Below, piece after piece: positions 1 through 8,932 of a stretch of DNA of 64,000 nucleotides. The notes under the pieces were generated by a model. That model had not been told where the DNA came from. It saw nothing but the letters and a program-made list of their open reading frames with translations, and ran no database searches. Source of the stretch: JAWKOK01 sp963765875 (lineage in GTDB: Bacteria; Chloroflexota; Anaerolineae; Caldilineales; Caldilineaceae); NCBI GenBank assembly GCA_963765875.1, contig CAVXYK010000006.1, positions 372,001 through 436,000 on the forward strand. Direction: 5' to 3'. The position numbers and the translations under genes were made by a program. How positions within the stretch are numbered: the stretch's first letter is position 1; every line of letters begins with the position of its first letter.

Positions 1-1
1 C

Positions 2-3000
2 GCTGCAACCGTGGATGTGGCCACCCGGACCGCCATGATCACTATTGGTTCCGGTGAGGTGGTGAGTTGTCTTTTCACAAATACTGAGGATGAGACTGTC
101 GTCATCGAAAAGCGGACGGTGCCGCCGGGCGGGAGCGGCTTCACCTTCAGCGACGACCTCGGCACGCCCAACAGCTTCAGCCTGAACGACGCCCAGACCC
201 GCACCTTCACCCATGTGCCGGGGGGCAAATACCAGGTCACCGAGGGCGCCATGCCCGGCTACGAACTGACGGCCATCGACTGTACCGTGGAGGGGGTGAG
301 CGTCCCTGGCGATCTGGCGTCGCGCACGGCCAATATCAGCCTAACCCAGCCCGGAGGCAATGCCCACTGCACCTTCACCAACACCAAGCTGGGCACGCTC
401 ATCATGCGCAAGCAGACGCTGCCCGATGGCGCTCCGGATGCATTTGGCTATACCATCAGCGGGCCGAACACCAACGACAGCGGCTCCCTGACCGACGGTG
501 GTTCGACCCAGGTCGACAACGCCAAGTCCGGCACGTGGGAGTTGACGGAGTCGCTGCCCGCCGCGGACTGGCATCTGGGCGACATCAGCTGCACGTCAAC
601 GCTGGGAACCAGCACGTTCGTCAAGGACCTCCCCAACGAGAAAGCGACGGTGGAACTGGCTCCCGGCGACACCATGGACTGCACTTTCACCAATGTGGAG
701 GATGAGACCATCACCGTGGAGAAGGTGACGATCCCGGCCGGCGACACGACAACTTCCTTCGATTTCACGGGCAGCGGCTCAATCGGCGCTTTTGCCCTCA
801 AGGATGGGGAAAGCCAATCCTTCAGCGTGGACGCCGCCGCCGGACCGTTCACCCTAGCCGAGGGCGACCCCAGCGGGGACGGCTACGAAGTAACCGAGAT
901 CCGCTGCGTCAACAGCAAGACAGGCGCGGTGACCCTGGGCGACCCTGGCACCCGCTCTGTGGACCTGGACACCCAACCGGGGGAGAGCCAGCACTGTACC
1001 TTTACCAATGAGCGCCATGGCCAGGTCGTGATTCGCAAGGCGACCGCACCTGGTGGCGGCAGCGGCTTCGGTTTCTACGGCGGCTTCGGCTCCTTCTCCC
1101 TGGACGATGGCCAGGCAGAGACCTTCCTCGATGTGATCCCGGGCGCCTACTCTGTGAGCGAGGCCGATCCCGGCAGCCTGGGCTATGGGCTGAGCGGCAT
1201 CAAATGCAGCGACAGCGACCCCAATGGCACAGCCTCTACCAGCGATCTGGCCACCCATACGGCCAGCATCAACGTGGATGCCGGCGAGACGGTGGAGTGT
1301 ACCTTCACCAATAGCCAACTCGACACTGTCTCCATCTTCAAAGTGACCCTGCCGTCCGGTGGTACCGGTTTTGATTTTGGCGGTACGTTTGGCCCGTTCA
1401 CGTTGGACGACGATCAACTGACGACCTTCGGCAATGTCGCTCCTGGCGTCAAGATCATCAGCGAGGACGACCCGACGCCGGACTACGACCTGGCTCTGAT
1501 CCTCTGCTACGACGCCGCCACCGGGCAGTTCTTTGAAGGGGACGCGGCCACCCGCAAAGTAGACCTTGATCTAGATGTGGGCCACCAGGTGCTCTGCGAG
1601 TTTGTCAACGTGCAGCGGGGGACCATCATCATCGAAAAAGCGCCGGGCAGCGGCACAGGCTATGGCTTCAGCGGCGATCTCGGGGACTTCACCCTCGACA
1701 GCGGAAAGGAGCAGACCTTCGTTGAACTGAAGGTGGGAGCGTACAGCGTCACCGAGCAGACGCCCCCTGGCGATACGCTCACCGGGCTGACCTGTACGGA
1801 CAGTGATGCCAACGGCGTCCCCTCCACGGGTGAAGTAGCGTCAAGCACGGCCACGATCAACCTGGACCCGGGCGAGACGGTGCGCTGCACCTACACCAAC
1901 CAACCCGGCGGCAGCGTGGTCATCAAGAAGAAGGTCACATCCGGTCCCAACGGCCCCTTCACCTTCCTGGACAATATCCAAACCCCGGCCACGTTCAAAC
2001 TGAGTGATGCCGGCGAGCAGCGCTTCGACAATGTCCTGCCCGGCACCTACACGGTACAGGAGACAGCCCTGCCCGATGGCTCAGGTTTGGCGCAGATCAC
2101 CTGTGTGGATTCTGACGCCAACGGCACACCATCGGGCAGCGATCCAACTGTAGCCACGGCGGTTATCCATTTGGATCCGGGGGAGGTGGTGGAATGCACC
2201 TTCACCAACGAGGACCGGCGGGGGCAGGTGGTCATCCGCAAGGTGACCGCGCCGGCCGGCGGGACGGGCTTTGGCTTCACGGGTGATCTGGGTGACTTCA
2301 CGTTGGACGGCGGCGTCAGTGAAACAATCGTGGACCTGTTGCCCGGCACATATAAAGTGACCGAGAAAGATCCGCTGAGTTTGGGTTATGAATTAAGCGG
2401 TCTGAGTTGCGCGGACAGCAACCCCAACGGCGGGCCATCCTCCGGCGACGTAGGGACGCGGACGGCCACGATTCAGTTGGACGAAAAGGAGAGGGTGATC
2501 TGCACCTTCACCAATTCCGAGGATGACACGGTGACGGTGGAGAAAGTGACGATTCCGCCCAGCGCCGACAACTTCGGGTTTGACGGTGACTTTGGTGCCT
2601 TTAACCTGATTGCCGGCAATGTCCAGGATTTCACCAACGTGACGCCGGGCAGCTACTCCATCAGCGAGGACGACCCGACCCCGGCCGGCTATGCCTTGAC
2701 CGACATCACCTGTGTGGACAGCGCCACCGGGCAGACTTTCCCCGGCGACCTGACCAGCCGCAGCGTCGACCTCAACCTGGTGGCGGGCGAACGCGTTCAC
2801 TGCACTTTCACCAATACAAAGTTGGGTACGGTCATCATCAAGAAAGCGACTGCACCCGACGGCGGCAGCGGTTTCAGCTTTGGCGGCTCGTTTGGCGACT
2901 TCACGCTGGACGATGGGACTGATAAAACGGTGGTCAACCTGATCCCAGGCAGCTATACCGTCACCGAAAACGACCCATTGGGATTAGGCTACGAGCTAAG

Positions 3001-3523
3001 CGGTCTCACCTGCAGCGACAGCGTGAGCAGCGGCCAACCATCCACCGGCGACGTGTCCACGCGCACCGCGTCGGTTAATCTGGATCCGGGCGAGACCGTC
3101 ACCTGCGTCTTCACCAACAGCGAGGATGACACGGTGACGGTGGAGAAGGTGACCATCCCGCCCAGCAGTGAGCCATTTGGATTTGACGGATCATTTGGCG
3201 CCTTCAAGCTTTTGGGTGGAGAAGTCAAGGGCTTTACGGAATTAGCACCCGGCGAGTACCTGATCAGCGAGGATCTCCCGACGGCGACCGGATATCTGCT
3301 GACCTCGATTCGTTGTGTTGACAGTGCAACGAATCAGGTGTTCTTGGGTGACGTATCGACACGCAGCGTGAAACTGACGTTGGTTGCGGGGGAGACGGTG
3401 CATTGCACATTCGTAAATGAACTGCCTACGCCACCACTGCCCAATCCGAACAGCGGTCGTCTGTACCTGCCGATGATACCATCGCCAGACGGCCGTTATT
3501 ACCTGCCGATCATAGGTCGCTGA
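2..3523 (+). CDS. Giant extracellular repeat protein with SpaA/Cna-B-like domains (5' end outside window)
   Basis: The frame is open to the left edge, so this is the C-terminal 1,173 residues of a longer protein. It consists of a partial unit plus about 11 repeats of roughly 97 residues. Each repeat opens with a strand like T-V-x-V-E-K-V-T-I-P, has a G-F-x-F-x-G-x-F-G-x-F core and P-G-x-Y-x-V-x-E, and closes with C-T-F-T-N. Nearly every repeat has two cysteines about 30 residues apart, suggesting one disulfide per domain. The pattern resembles prealbumin-like SpaA/Cna-B surface domains; no catalytic motif is visible. Units partly alternate between two subtypes. The C-terminus carries two Y-L-P motifs and ends L-P-I-I-G-R, a tail seen on exported Chloroflexota proteins. 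Probable role: surface stalk or adhesin (inference). The exact family is uncertain. Confidence 0.8.
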   Translation, partial: AATVDVATRTAMITIGSGEVVSCLFTNTEDETVVIEKRTVPPGGSGFTFSDDLGTPNSFSLNDAQTRTFTHVPGGKYQVTEGAMPGYELTAIDCTVEGVSVPGDLASRTANISLTQPGGNAHCTFTNTKLGTLIMRKQTLPDGAPDAFGYTISGPNTNDSGSLTDGGSTQVDNAKSGTWELTESLPAADWHLGDISCTSTLGTSTFVKDLPNEKATVELAPGDTMDCTFTNVEDETITVEKVTIPAGDTTTSFDFTGSGSIGAFALKDGESQSFSVDAAAGPFTLAEGDPSGDGYEVTEIRCVNSKTGAVTLGDPGTRSVDLDTQPGESQHCTFTNERHGQVVIRKATAPGGGSGFGFYGGFGSFSLDDGQAETFLDVIPGAYSVSEADPGSLGYGLSGIKCSDSDPNGTASTSDLATHTASINVDAGETVECTFTNSQLDTVSIFKVTLPSGGTGFDFGGTFGPFTLDDDQLTTFGNVAPGVKIISEDDPTPDYDLALILCYDAATGQFFEGDAATRKVDLDLDVGHQVLCEFVNVQRGTIIIEKAPGSGTGYGFSGDLGDFTLDSGKEQTFVELKVGAYSVTEQTPPGDTLTGLTCTDSDANGVPSTGEVASSTATINLDPGETVRCTYTNQPGGSVVIKKKVTSGPNGPFTFLDNIQTPATFKLSDAGEQRFDNVLPGTYTVQETALPDGSGLAQITCVDSDANGTPSGSDPTVATAVIHLDPGEVVECTFTNEDRRGQVVIRKVTAPAGGTGFGFTGDLGDFTLDGGVSETIVDLLPGTYKVTEKDPLSLGYELSGLSCADSNPNGGPSSGDVGTRTATIQLDEKERVICTFTNSEDDTVTVEKVTIPPSADNFGFDGDFGAFNLIAGNVQDFTNVTPGSYSISEDDPTPAGYALTDITCVDSATGQTFPGDLTSRSVDLNLVAGERVHCTFTNTKLGTVIIKKATAPDGGSGFSFGGSFGDFTLDDGTDKTVVNLIPGSYTVTENDPLGLGYELSGLTCSDSVSSGQPSTGDVSTRTASVNLDPGETVTCVFTNSEDDTVTVEKVTIPPSSEPFGFDGSFGAFKLLGGEVKGFTELAPGEYLISEDLPTATGYLLTSIRCVDSATNQVFLGDVSTRSVKLTLVAGETVHCTFVNELPTPPLPNPNSGRLYLPMIPSPDGRYYLPIIGR

Positions 3524-3631
3524 TCGGCGCAACTTGAGAGACGAGATGCGGATCAAGCCTTCAGACCAAGGGGTTGATCCGCATCGCCGCTCAACTGTGA
3601 TCCCGCCCAGACGACCTGTGAAGGATAAATC

Positions 3632-3866
3632 GGTTCTTTTGGGCTCTTAGGGGTAGGGCAGGTTTCCTTACCGGTCTGGTTCTGGCGGATAGGGAAACCC
3701 GCCCTACGTTTTTTGGTTCTTTGGGATCTCAGGGGGTAGGGCAGGTTTCCTTACCTGCCTGGCTTGGCGGGTAGGGAAACCCGCCGATTGCGTGTCACCC
3801 CCCTGGAATCCCAAAGAGCCCGTTTTTTTTGTCAACCCACTGAGACCCCAGAGAGCCAACTGTTTT
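3632..3866. repeat. Nested direct and inverted repeats (foldback) in a 443-base gap
   Basis: Two copies of a unit starting GGTAGGGCAGGTTTCC (3652-3707 and 3735-3785) each end with the complementary GGAAACCCGCC, so each forms a hairpin. Both are preceded by a GGTTCTTTGGGATCTCAGGG-like stretch, and its reverse complement (CCCAAAGAGCC) follows at about 3811. The block is therefore one large foldback with two smaller ones inside. No coding function is supported in the gap 3524-3966. Confidence 0.7.
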
Positions 3867-3966
3867 TTGTTTGATCAGGGCACAATTCATAGCGGGCAGC
3901 ATCAAGCATCTGGTAATAACTGCCTTGACTGGAATTACGTTTCCGATAATGGATGGAGTAGAAACG

Positions 3967-4854
3967 ATGATGGATCAACATGTTGACGAAATGACCAGTT
4001 ACCTTGACTGGTCGGACAAAGGCAAGGCAAGTTTTTGGCGCTATCTATTGGGGTTTGTTCTCGCCATACTCATCTTGTTTGTTTTGGGCAGCGTGGTTGT
4101 GATGCCGCTCTCGGCGATCAAGCCGGACTATGCTGAGTCGCCGTCTTTCAGTTTGATAGGGACGCTGCTCTCATTTCTCGTACTCTTTGTGGCCATTCCG
4201 TTGATTGTCGTACTGCTGCACCGGCGTCCCTACTGGAGCGTGGCAATGCCCGTGCCGCGCGTCGAAACCTGGAATCTATTCACTGGCTTCTGGGTCAGTG
4301 CCGTTGTGGGCGTTGTGGTGGCCGCTGCGCTCCATTTTGCCGGCATCATGCCGATGGAATATGTCGGTCTTGACTGGAGTCAGCTGCTGCCTGTAGCCCT
4401 GATTGGATTTGTGGCAATCTTCATCCAGGCGAGCAGCGAAGAGCTGCTCTTCCGCGGCTACATCACACAATTCGTCAGGCGATTCACAGCAAATAAGTTT
4501 CTCTTCATTGGAATTCCCGCGCTGCTCTTTGCCCTGCCTCACATCATCAATATCACTGAACTCGGTGGTACTTTCCTGGTCATGGTCCCCTATCTAATCC
4601 TGGGGTTACTGTTGGCTTGGGCGGCGTATCGAACAGGCTCACTATGGATGGCCGCAGGACTGCACTGGAGCAACAACTTCATGACGATTGTTCTGATTGG
4701 CACCCGGGGCGATGTGCTGCCGTCCGTCGCCCCCTTCCAGGTTGACATACCGAGCTTATCTGTAGCCACGATGGTTGTGGCTGTTCAATCTGTGCTTATG
4801 TTGGTTGTGTTGCGCTACTTGATTGGCAGGCGCGAGACCGCTGCGTCGTTGTGA
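3967..4854 (+). CDS. CPBP family intramembrane glutamic endopeptidase
   Basis: A polytopic membrane protein of 295 residues with the three CPBP (Abi/CAAX-type) motifs: E-E-L-L-F-R-G near residue 158, F-A-L-P-H, and H-W-S-N-N in the last third. About seven hydrophobic segments are visible. Members cleave substrates within the membrane; bacterial roles include prenyl-protein-like processing, bacteriocin immunity and anti-sigma regulation, and the specific substrate cannot be told here. An upstream in-frame extension to 3871 exists, but a GGAG at 3955-3958 lies 8 bases before ATG 3967 (a second ATG follows directly), so 3967 is preferred. It stands alone with repeat-rich DNA on both sides, and no immunity or bacteriocin gene is next to it. 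Confidence 0.85.
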   Translation: MMDQHVDEMTSYLDWSDKGKASFWRYLLGFVLAILILFVLGSVVVMPLSAIKPDYAESPSFSLIGTLLSFLVLFVAIPLIVVLLHRRPYWSVAMPVPRVETWNLFTGFWVSAVVGVVVAAALHFAGIMPMEYVGLDWSQLLPVALIGFVAIFIQASSEELLFRGYITQFVRRFTANKFLFIGIPALLFALPHIINITELGGTFLVMVPYLILGLLLAWAAYRTGSLWMAAGLHWSNNFMTIVLIGTRGDVLPSVAPFQVDIPSLSVATMVVAVQSVLMLVVLRYLIGRRETAASL

Positions 4855-4965
4855 ATCGGGACTTTTGCTAGATAGGATACCTGTATCCGTCGGAACGGTT
4901 GCATATTCCGCCAATATTCTGCGCAAGAGCAATCTTAGGCTAATCCAAGGAAATATTTCTCCCAA

Positions 4966-5030
4966 AGTCCCCGGCACGGCCCAGTTGATGTTTGGTCTGG
5001 AGAGCCCGTTTGTGGGCCGTGCCGGGGACT
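4966..5030. repeat. 18-bp perfect inverted repeat
   Basis: AGTCCCCGGCACGGCCCA (4966-4983) is perfectly complementary to 5013-5030, with a 29-base loop. There is no T-run after either arm, so it is not a standard intrinsic terminator. It sits about 110 bases after the CPBP gene and may be a repeat element or an mRNA 3'-end stabiliser. Confidence 0.7.
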
Positions 5031-5121
5031 TGCGCCGGAGCATATATTTTTTTGGAGCGGCCTTATGCAAGTGAGTCGAAAAAGGGCATGTTGGCTATAA
5101 CACCGATCCGTGGAGACTGAG

Positions 5122-5421
5122 ATGAATTCGAACGAGAAACGCCCTTCCTCTGAGGTGTCAATGTGCGGTACACCACGCGACTACTCAAGTGACATGTATC
5201 GCGTCTATTTTGAGGTTGGTGAGCACGAAGAACTCGCCAAGAAGATTATCGAAGACTATCTTGGGCCGGAACGATCCAAAACGCTGATCACGTTGCCATA
5301 CGGATACGAGTGCGAATTGGCGATTCAGTGCGTGCCCGATATCGTGGCACTGCTAGCAAAAAGCAACATCGGTGTCTACCAAGTAGTCCGCTATGCCAAA
5401 ATAAGCGATGTCTGGACTTGA
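5122..5421 (+). CDS. Small protein of unknown function (99 aa)
   Basis: ATG 5122 has a GGAG six bases upstream; an in-frame GTG at 5110 is a less likely start. The product is soluble and acidic to neutral, with no signal peptide or membrane segment. The middle reads like an alternating alpha/beta domain: Y-R-V-Y-F-E-V-G followed by a helix E-L-A-K-K-I-I-E-D-Y, then a strand with C-E-L-A-I-Q-C, a helix, and a final Y-Q-V-V-R-Y strand. I do not recognise the family. It is flanked by inverted-repeat elements on both sides and has no operon partner. The reading frame is plausible because of the ribosome site and secondary-structure pattern, but no homology is claimed. Confidence 0.55.
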   Translation: MNSNEKRPSSEVSMCGTPRDYSSDMYRVYFEVGEHEELAKKIIEDYLGPERSKTLITLPYGYECELAIQCVPDIVALLAKSNIGVYQVVRYAKISDVWT

Positions 5422-5486
5422 GAAGAGATAGTCTGGCAAGACGAGTGCGCAAGGCACGAACCGACGTGCTGTCACGATGTCAAATT

Positions 5487-5633
5487 CAGTAGTTCACGAA
5501 TTGTCATTCCGTTCACGAAGTGGGCGCAAAGCACCATGACCGGAGGGAAGAGGAATTTCAGGTTCGCACAGTCGAGATTCCTCGTCGCTTCGCTCCATCG
5601 GAATGACAATGGCGCTGAAATCGTGTACTACTG
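5487..5633. repeat. Palindromic element with a GTCATTCCG core (family B, copy 1)
   Basis: CAGTAGTTCACGA at 5487 pairs with TCGTGTACTACTG at 5621-5633. Inside, ATTGTCATTCCG (5500-5511) pairs with CGGAATGACAAT (5599-5610). The same core, GTCATTCCGA...TCGGAATGAC, recurs at 53350 and 62280. No coding function is supported for 5422-5778. Confidence 0.75.
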
Positions 5634-5636
5634 AAG

Positions 5637-5748
5637 GCACTACTGCAAAAATCCTTTTCAGGACACGAATTGTCACGAATTTTTCTCTGGCGCCAAGCTA
5701 CATTTCGTGTAAATTCGTGTCCAAATCCCTTTTTGCAGTGGAGTCACT
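5637..5748. repeat. Foldback element ending TTTTTGCAGTGGAGT (family A, copy 1)
   Basis: ACTGCAAAAATCC plus a GGACACGAATT-type arm on the left is complementary, with mismatches, to AATTCGTGTCC...TTTTTGCAGTGG on the right. Related elements lie near 22750, 32526 and 63808. Confidence 0.7.
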
Positions 5749-5778
5749 GAAATTAGCGAGTCTGAAAGCGATGGGTTG

Positions 5779-8673
5779 ATGAAAAAAATAGCGTTCATTT
5801 TACTGATTTTAACAATGATGTTGGTCGCGGCATGTCAGGGAACAGCACTGGAACCAACCGTGGCAGCGGAGGCCACGCCCGCGGCAGAGCAGGAGCCGAC
5901 AGAAGAGGCTTCAGCGACCGGGGACACAATGGACAGCAGCCCGGATGAGGAACTCGCGCAGATGGCCGCCATCGCGCCCCCGCCTCAATTGTCGGATAGG
6001 GAACCGGGTGTCCACACCGTCCCTTGTTTGCCGGAAGTATCTTTTGGCGTGCAGTTTGTCGAAGGTGAAGATTATACCTGCGGTGTTTTTACGGTACCCC
6101 AGAACTGGGATGATCCGGATGGGCGAAACCTCGACCTCGGTTTTGTTGTCGTCAATGCGATTGACGACAACCCAGGACCCGATCCCCTCCTCTACTTGGA
6201 AGGTGGTCCCGGTGCTTCTGCAATCCTTTCGACAGATATCAGCAGATACCGGAATCTACAGTCGGACCGCGATATCATTCTTTACGATATACGCGGCGCC
6301 GGATTAAGTCAGCGTATCGGCTTTGCAGAGTGCCTGGTGTTGGCCAAACAGAATGGCGCCCCCGAAGACCAGATCGAAGCCTTATGGGCGGCGAATGCCA
6401 CCTTATGGGCGGCGACTCACAGTGAAATGCCGGAGATAGAGGATCTGAAAATTTGGGAAGTCGATTTCCCTCTCCTCAACAAGATCTGCTGGGAACAGTT
6501 CACCGGGCAGGGCTTTGACCTCAATCAGTTCAGTACGGCGTCCAATGCTCGCGATGCCGTCGAACTCATCAAAGCGTTAGGCTATGACAGCTTCGACATC
6601 CACGGCGCCTCCTATGGCACGCGCCAGGCAATGACGATCATGGATGTGCTGCCCGAAATCGAAGAGGCGCCGCAACTTCGCTCCGTCGTTCTGGACTCCA
6701 CCTTCCCGCCATCTGTCTATTTGATCAGAACGATCGTTCGCTCTCACCATGACTTCGTGGTGCAACTGCTCGAAGAATGCCAGGCAGATGCCGCCTGCAA
6801 CGCAGCGTATCCGAATCTAAAGGAGCGGCTCGCCATGGTGCTGGACAGGCTTGAGGAAGAGCCACTGACAGCGAACGGGGAGACAGTCACGATTGATAAT
6901 GTCGTTAACGAGTTGACGAATATCGGGGGATCTCGCGCCGCTCACATACCGAAGCTGATCGCCGAACTGGAGACGGGGGTGTTGGACACCTTTCTGGCCC
7001 TGCGCAATGGAGAAGTCGGCACAGATGCTGTGGAAGCCCTTCCGTTATTGGATCTGGACATGAGTGACCCGGTGCAAGCGTTTATCGCTGATTCCCTGGA
7101 CCTTCTCAGCGGTGATGCTGCACTGGAATTTGCCTTCTATGTGAATATTGCCTTTTCTCAGGAAGATCCGATGGTGATTTTGCAGGCTATCATCGAAGAA
7201 AGCTACAGCGGCGAAATCGGCGACCAGATGCTGGAAATGCTGGGGACCTTGACCGCTGAAGACTTCGCCAATTCACCGTATGTTTTGCAACAGCTTGCAG
7301 CCGCGGCGTCTGAGACCGACCCAGAGTTGATATTGGCCAGGAGCCGTCGTTCAGTTGCCGGCGGCATCCCGAGACCGCTGTACAGTTCGGTGCACTGCAT
7401 CGACGACATCCAACACGAACGGTTTGAGGATGCGGTGAACAGCTACAACGATCTGCAGTTCCCTCAGCTTACGAACTTGGTCGAATCGCTAGCGCAGGCA
7501 GGTCGATGCGAGAACTGGCCGGTTGCCGCGGCGCCCATCGAGGTCAAAGACCCGGTGAGCAGCGATGTGCCGGTGATCATTCTGCAGGGTGCATACGATG
7601 GTCCTACGCCTGTCTACATGGGCCGTCGCGCTGCCCGCGAGTTGGGAAACAGTACCTACGTTCTTGTGCCGCAGCAAGGGCATGGAACCTGGACACGCTC
7701 AGACGACTGCGTGGGCCGGATCGCCGGCGCATTCATTCAGAATCCGGACGCAGCGCTCGACCTGAGTTGCCTGGATGCGCGGCGACCGCAATGGGCATTG
7801 CCCGGCAATGGCGAGCTGACTACGGGTAAATTGACAACAGAGCAGATGAAGAACGCGACCTTCAATGGCATCTACGACGCGCCGGTCACGTTGACTGACG
7901 GCATTTACGAGGGAGAACCATTCGTGGAGGGCGGTGTGTCGCGGCCGGTCGTCACCTACGTCGACAATACGCTGGCCCACGGTGATCTGGATGGCGACGG
8001 ACTCGATGATGCCGTGGTGCTGCTGATCGAAGACTCTGGCGGCAGTGGTACCTTCTCCTATGTAGGCGCCCAGCTGAACCGCGATGGCCAACCTGCTGAC
8101 GCAGGTGCGGCATTGCTCGGCGATCGGGTTCAGCTCATCGCTATGCAGGTTGAGGATGGCGAGGTTTTCGCGGAGATCGTGACGCAAGGACCGGACGAGG
8201 GCCTATGTTGCGGCACGCTCAAGATGCGCAAGACGCTGGGCCTCCAAGATGGACAGCTCGCTGAGGTCGCGTCGGAGGAATTGGGACCGGTCTCGCTGGA
8301 CGATTTGATGGCCACGCAATGGCGGCTGCATCGCCTAAACTTCGATCAGGAGCCCCTTGTCGATGTGACGATCTCGGCCGAATTCGCCGAGGGCACGGTG
8401 TCGGGCGCCGGCGGCTGCAACAGCTACAACGCCGGTGTCACCAGCAGCGGCGGCCAACTGCTCGCCGTCGCACCTGTCGAGACGACCGCAATGGCCTGTG
8501 ACGATGAACTGGAAGCGCTGGAGACAGAATACCTGGCAGCGTTGCAGAGCGCAACCGAGTGGCGTTTCTACCCAGGACAGTTGGCCATCGGTTACACGGC
8601 AACCAGCGGTGATCAGGCAACGCTCTTCTTCAACCCGGTGGAGAGCGCAGACTCAGGTCCGACGTCCGAATGA
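5779..8673 (+). CDS. Lipoprotein: S33-type alpha/beta-hydrolase (tripeptidyl-aminopeptidase-like) fused to a META domain
   Basis: 964 residues. The signal peptide has a lipobox (L-V-A-A-C, Cys19), so the protein is probably anchored outside the membrane. The peptidase part shows the oxyanion motif E-G-G-P-G, nucleophile elbow G-A-S-Y-G (Ser278), a G-A-Y-D-G acid loop (Asp607) and a G-H-G histidine (His635), as in the TAP-like branch that removes N-terminal peptides or hydrolyses proline-linked substrates. A linker has a calcium-loop-like D-L-D-G-D-G-L-D-D. Residues about 840-955 form a META/HslJ-type domain (T-Q-W-R-L, G-G-C-N-S-Y-N, T-A-M-A-C). ATG 5779 is preferred over TTG 5776; the ribosome site is weak. 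It is monocistronic, and the peptidase-META fusion is unusual. Confidence 0.88.
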   Translation: MKKIAFILLILTMMLVAACQGTALEPTVAAEATPAAEQEPTEEASATGDTMDSSPDEELAQMAAIAPPPQLSDREPGVHTVPCLPEVSFGVQFVEGEDYTCGVFTVPQNWDDPDGRNLDLGFVVVNAIDDNPGPDPLLYLEGGPGASAILSTDISRYRNLQSDRDIILYDIRGAGLSQRIGFAECLVLAKQNGAPEDQIEALWAANATLWAATHSEMPEIEDLKIWEVDFPLLNKICWEQFTGQGFDLNQFSTASNARDAVELIKALGYDSFDIHGASYGTRQAMTIMDVLPEIEEAPQLRSVVLDSTFPPSVYLIRTIVRSHHDFVVQLLEECQADAACNAAYPNLKERLAMVLDRLEEEPLTANGETVTIDNVVNELTNIGGSRAAHIPKLIAELETGVLDTFLALRNGEVGTDAVEALPLLDLDMSDPVQAFIADSLDLLSGDAALEFAFYVNIAFSQEDPMVILQAIIEESYSGEIGDQMLEMLGTLTAEDFANSPYVLQQLAAAASETDPELILARSRRSVAGGIPRPLYSSVHCIDDIQHERFEDAVNSYNDLQFPQLTNLVESLAQAGRCENWPVAAAPIEVKDPVSSDVPVIILQGAYDGPTPVYMGRRAARELGNSTYVLVPQQGHGTWTRSDDCVGRIAGAFIQNPDAALDLSCLDARRPQWALPGNGELTTGKLTTEQMKNATFNGIYDAPVTLTDGIYEGEPFVEGGVSRPVVTYVDNTLAHGDLDGDGLDDAVVLLIEDSGGSGTFSYVGAQLNRDGQPADAGAALLGDRVQLIAMQVEDGEVFAEIVTQGPDEGLCCGTLKMRKTLGLQDGQLAEVASEELGPVSLDDLMATQWRLHRLNFDQEPLVDVTISAEFAEGTVSGAGGCNSYNAGVTSSGGQLLAVAPVETTAMACDDELEALETEYLAALQSATEWRFYPGQLAIGYTATSGDQATLFFNPVESADSGPTSE

Positions 8674-8932
8674 TCTCGACGATCTATCCACGTACGATCG
8701 CCGTCGGCAACGCTGTGATCTTTTTTCCTATTCGGGTTGTCAGTGGTGCTTGCCGGCGATCGTTCTACGACCGTCTTCAGCAGAAGATATCACACTCATC
8801 GCTGAGAACCCGCGCCTACTCACCAGGTATACCGCCTACTTCGCCACCGGGAAGCCTGTCAGAGTGACACCCGTTCTCTCTCCGAGAGACTGCCAAGACG
8901 TTGCTCTACTTGATCCAGGATCCCCGTTGAGG
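8674..8932. other. Convergent intergenic spacer, nothing recognised
   Basis: The stretch lies between the ends of two convergent genes. Short open frames here lack ribosome sites, and no hairpin with a T-run was found. Confidence 0.5.

Noticed and set aside
4823..5074. Open frame overlapping the end of the CPBP gene
   Set aside because: It reads through the perfect inverted repeat and has no start signal.
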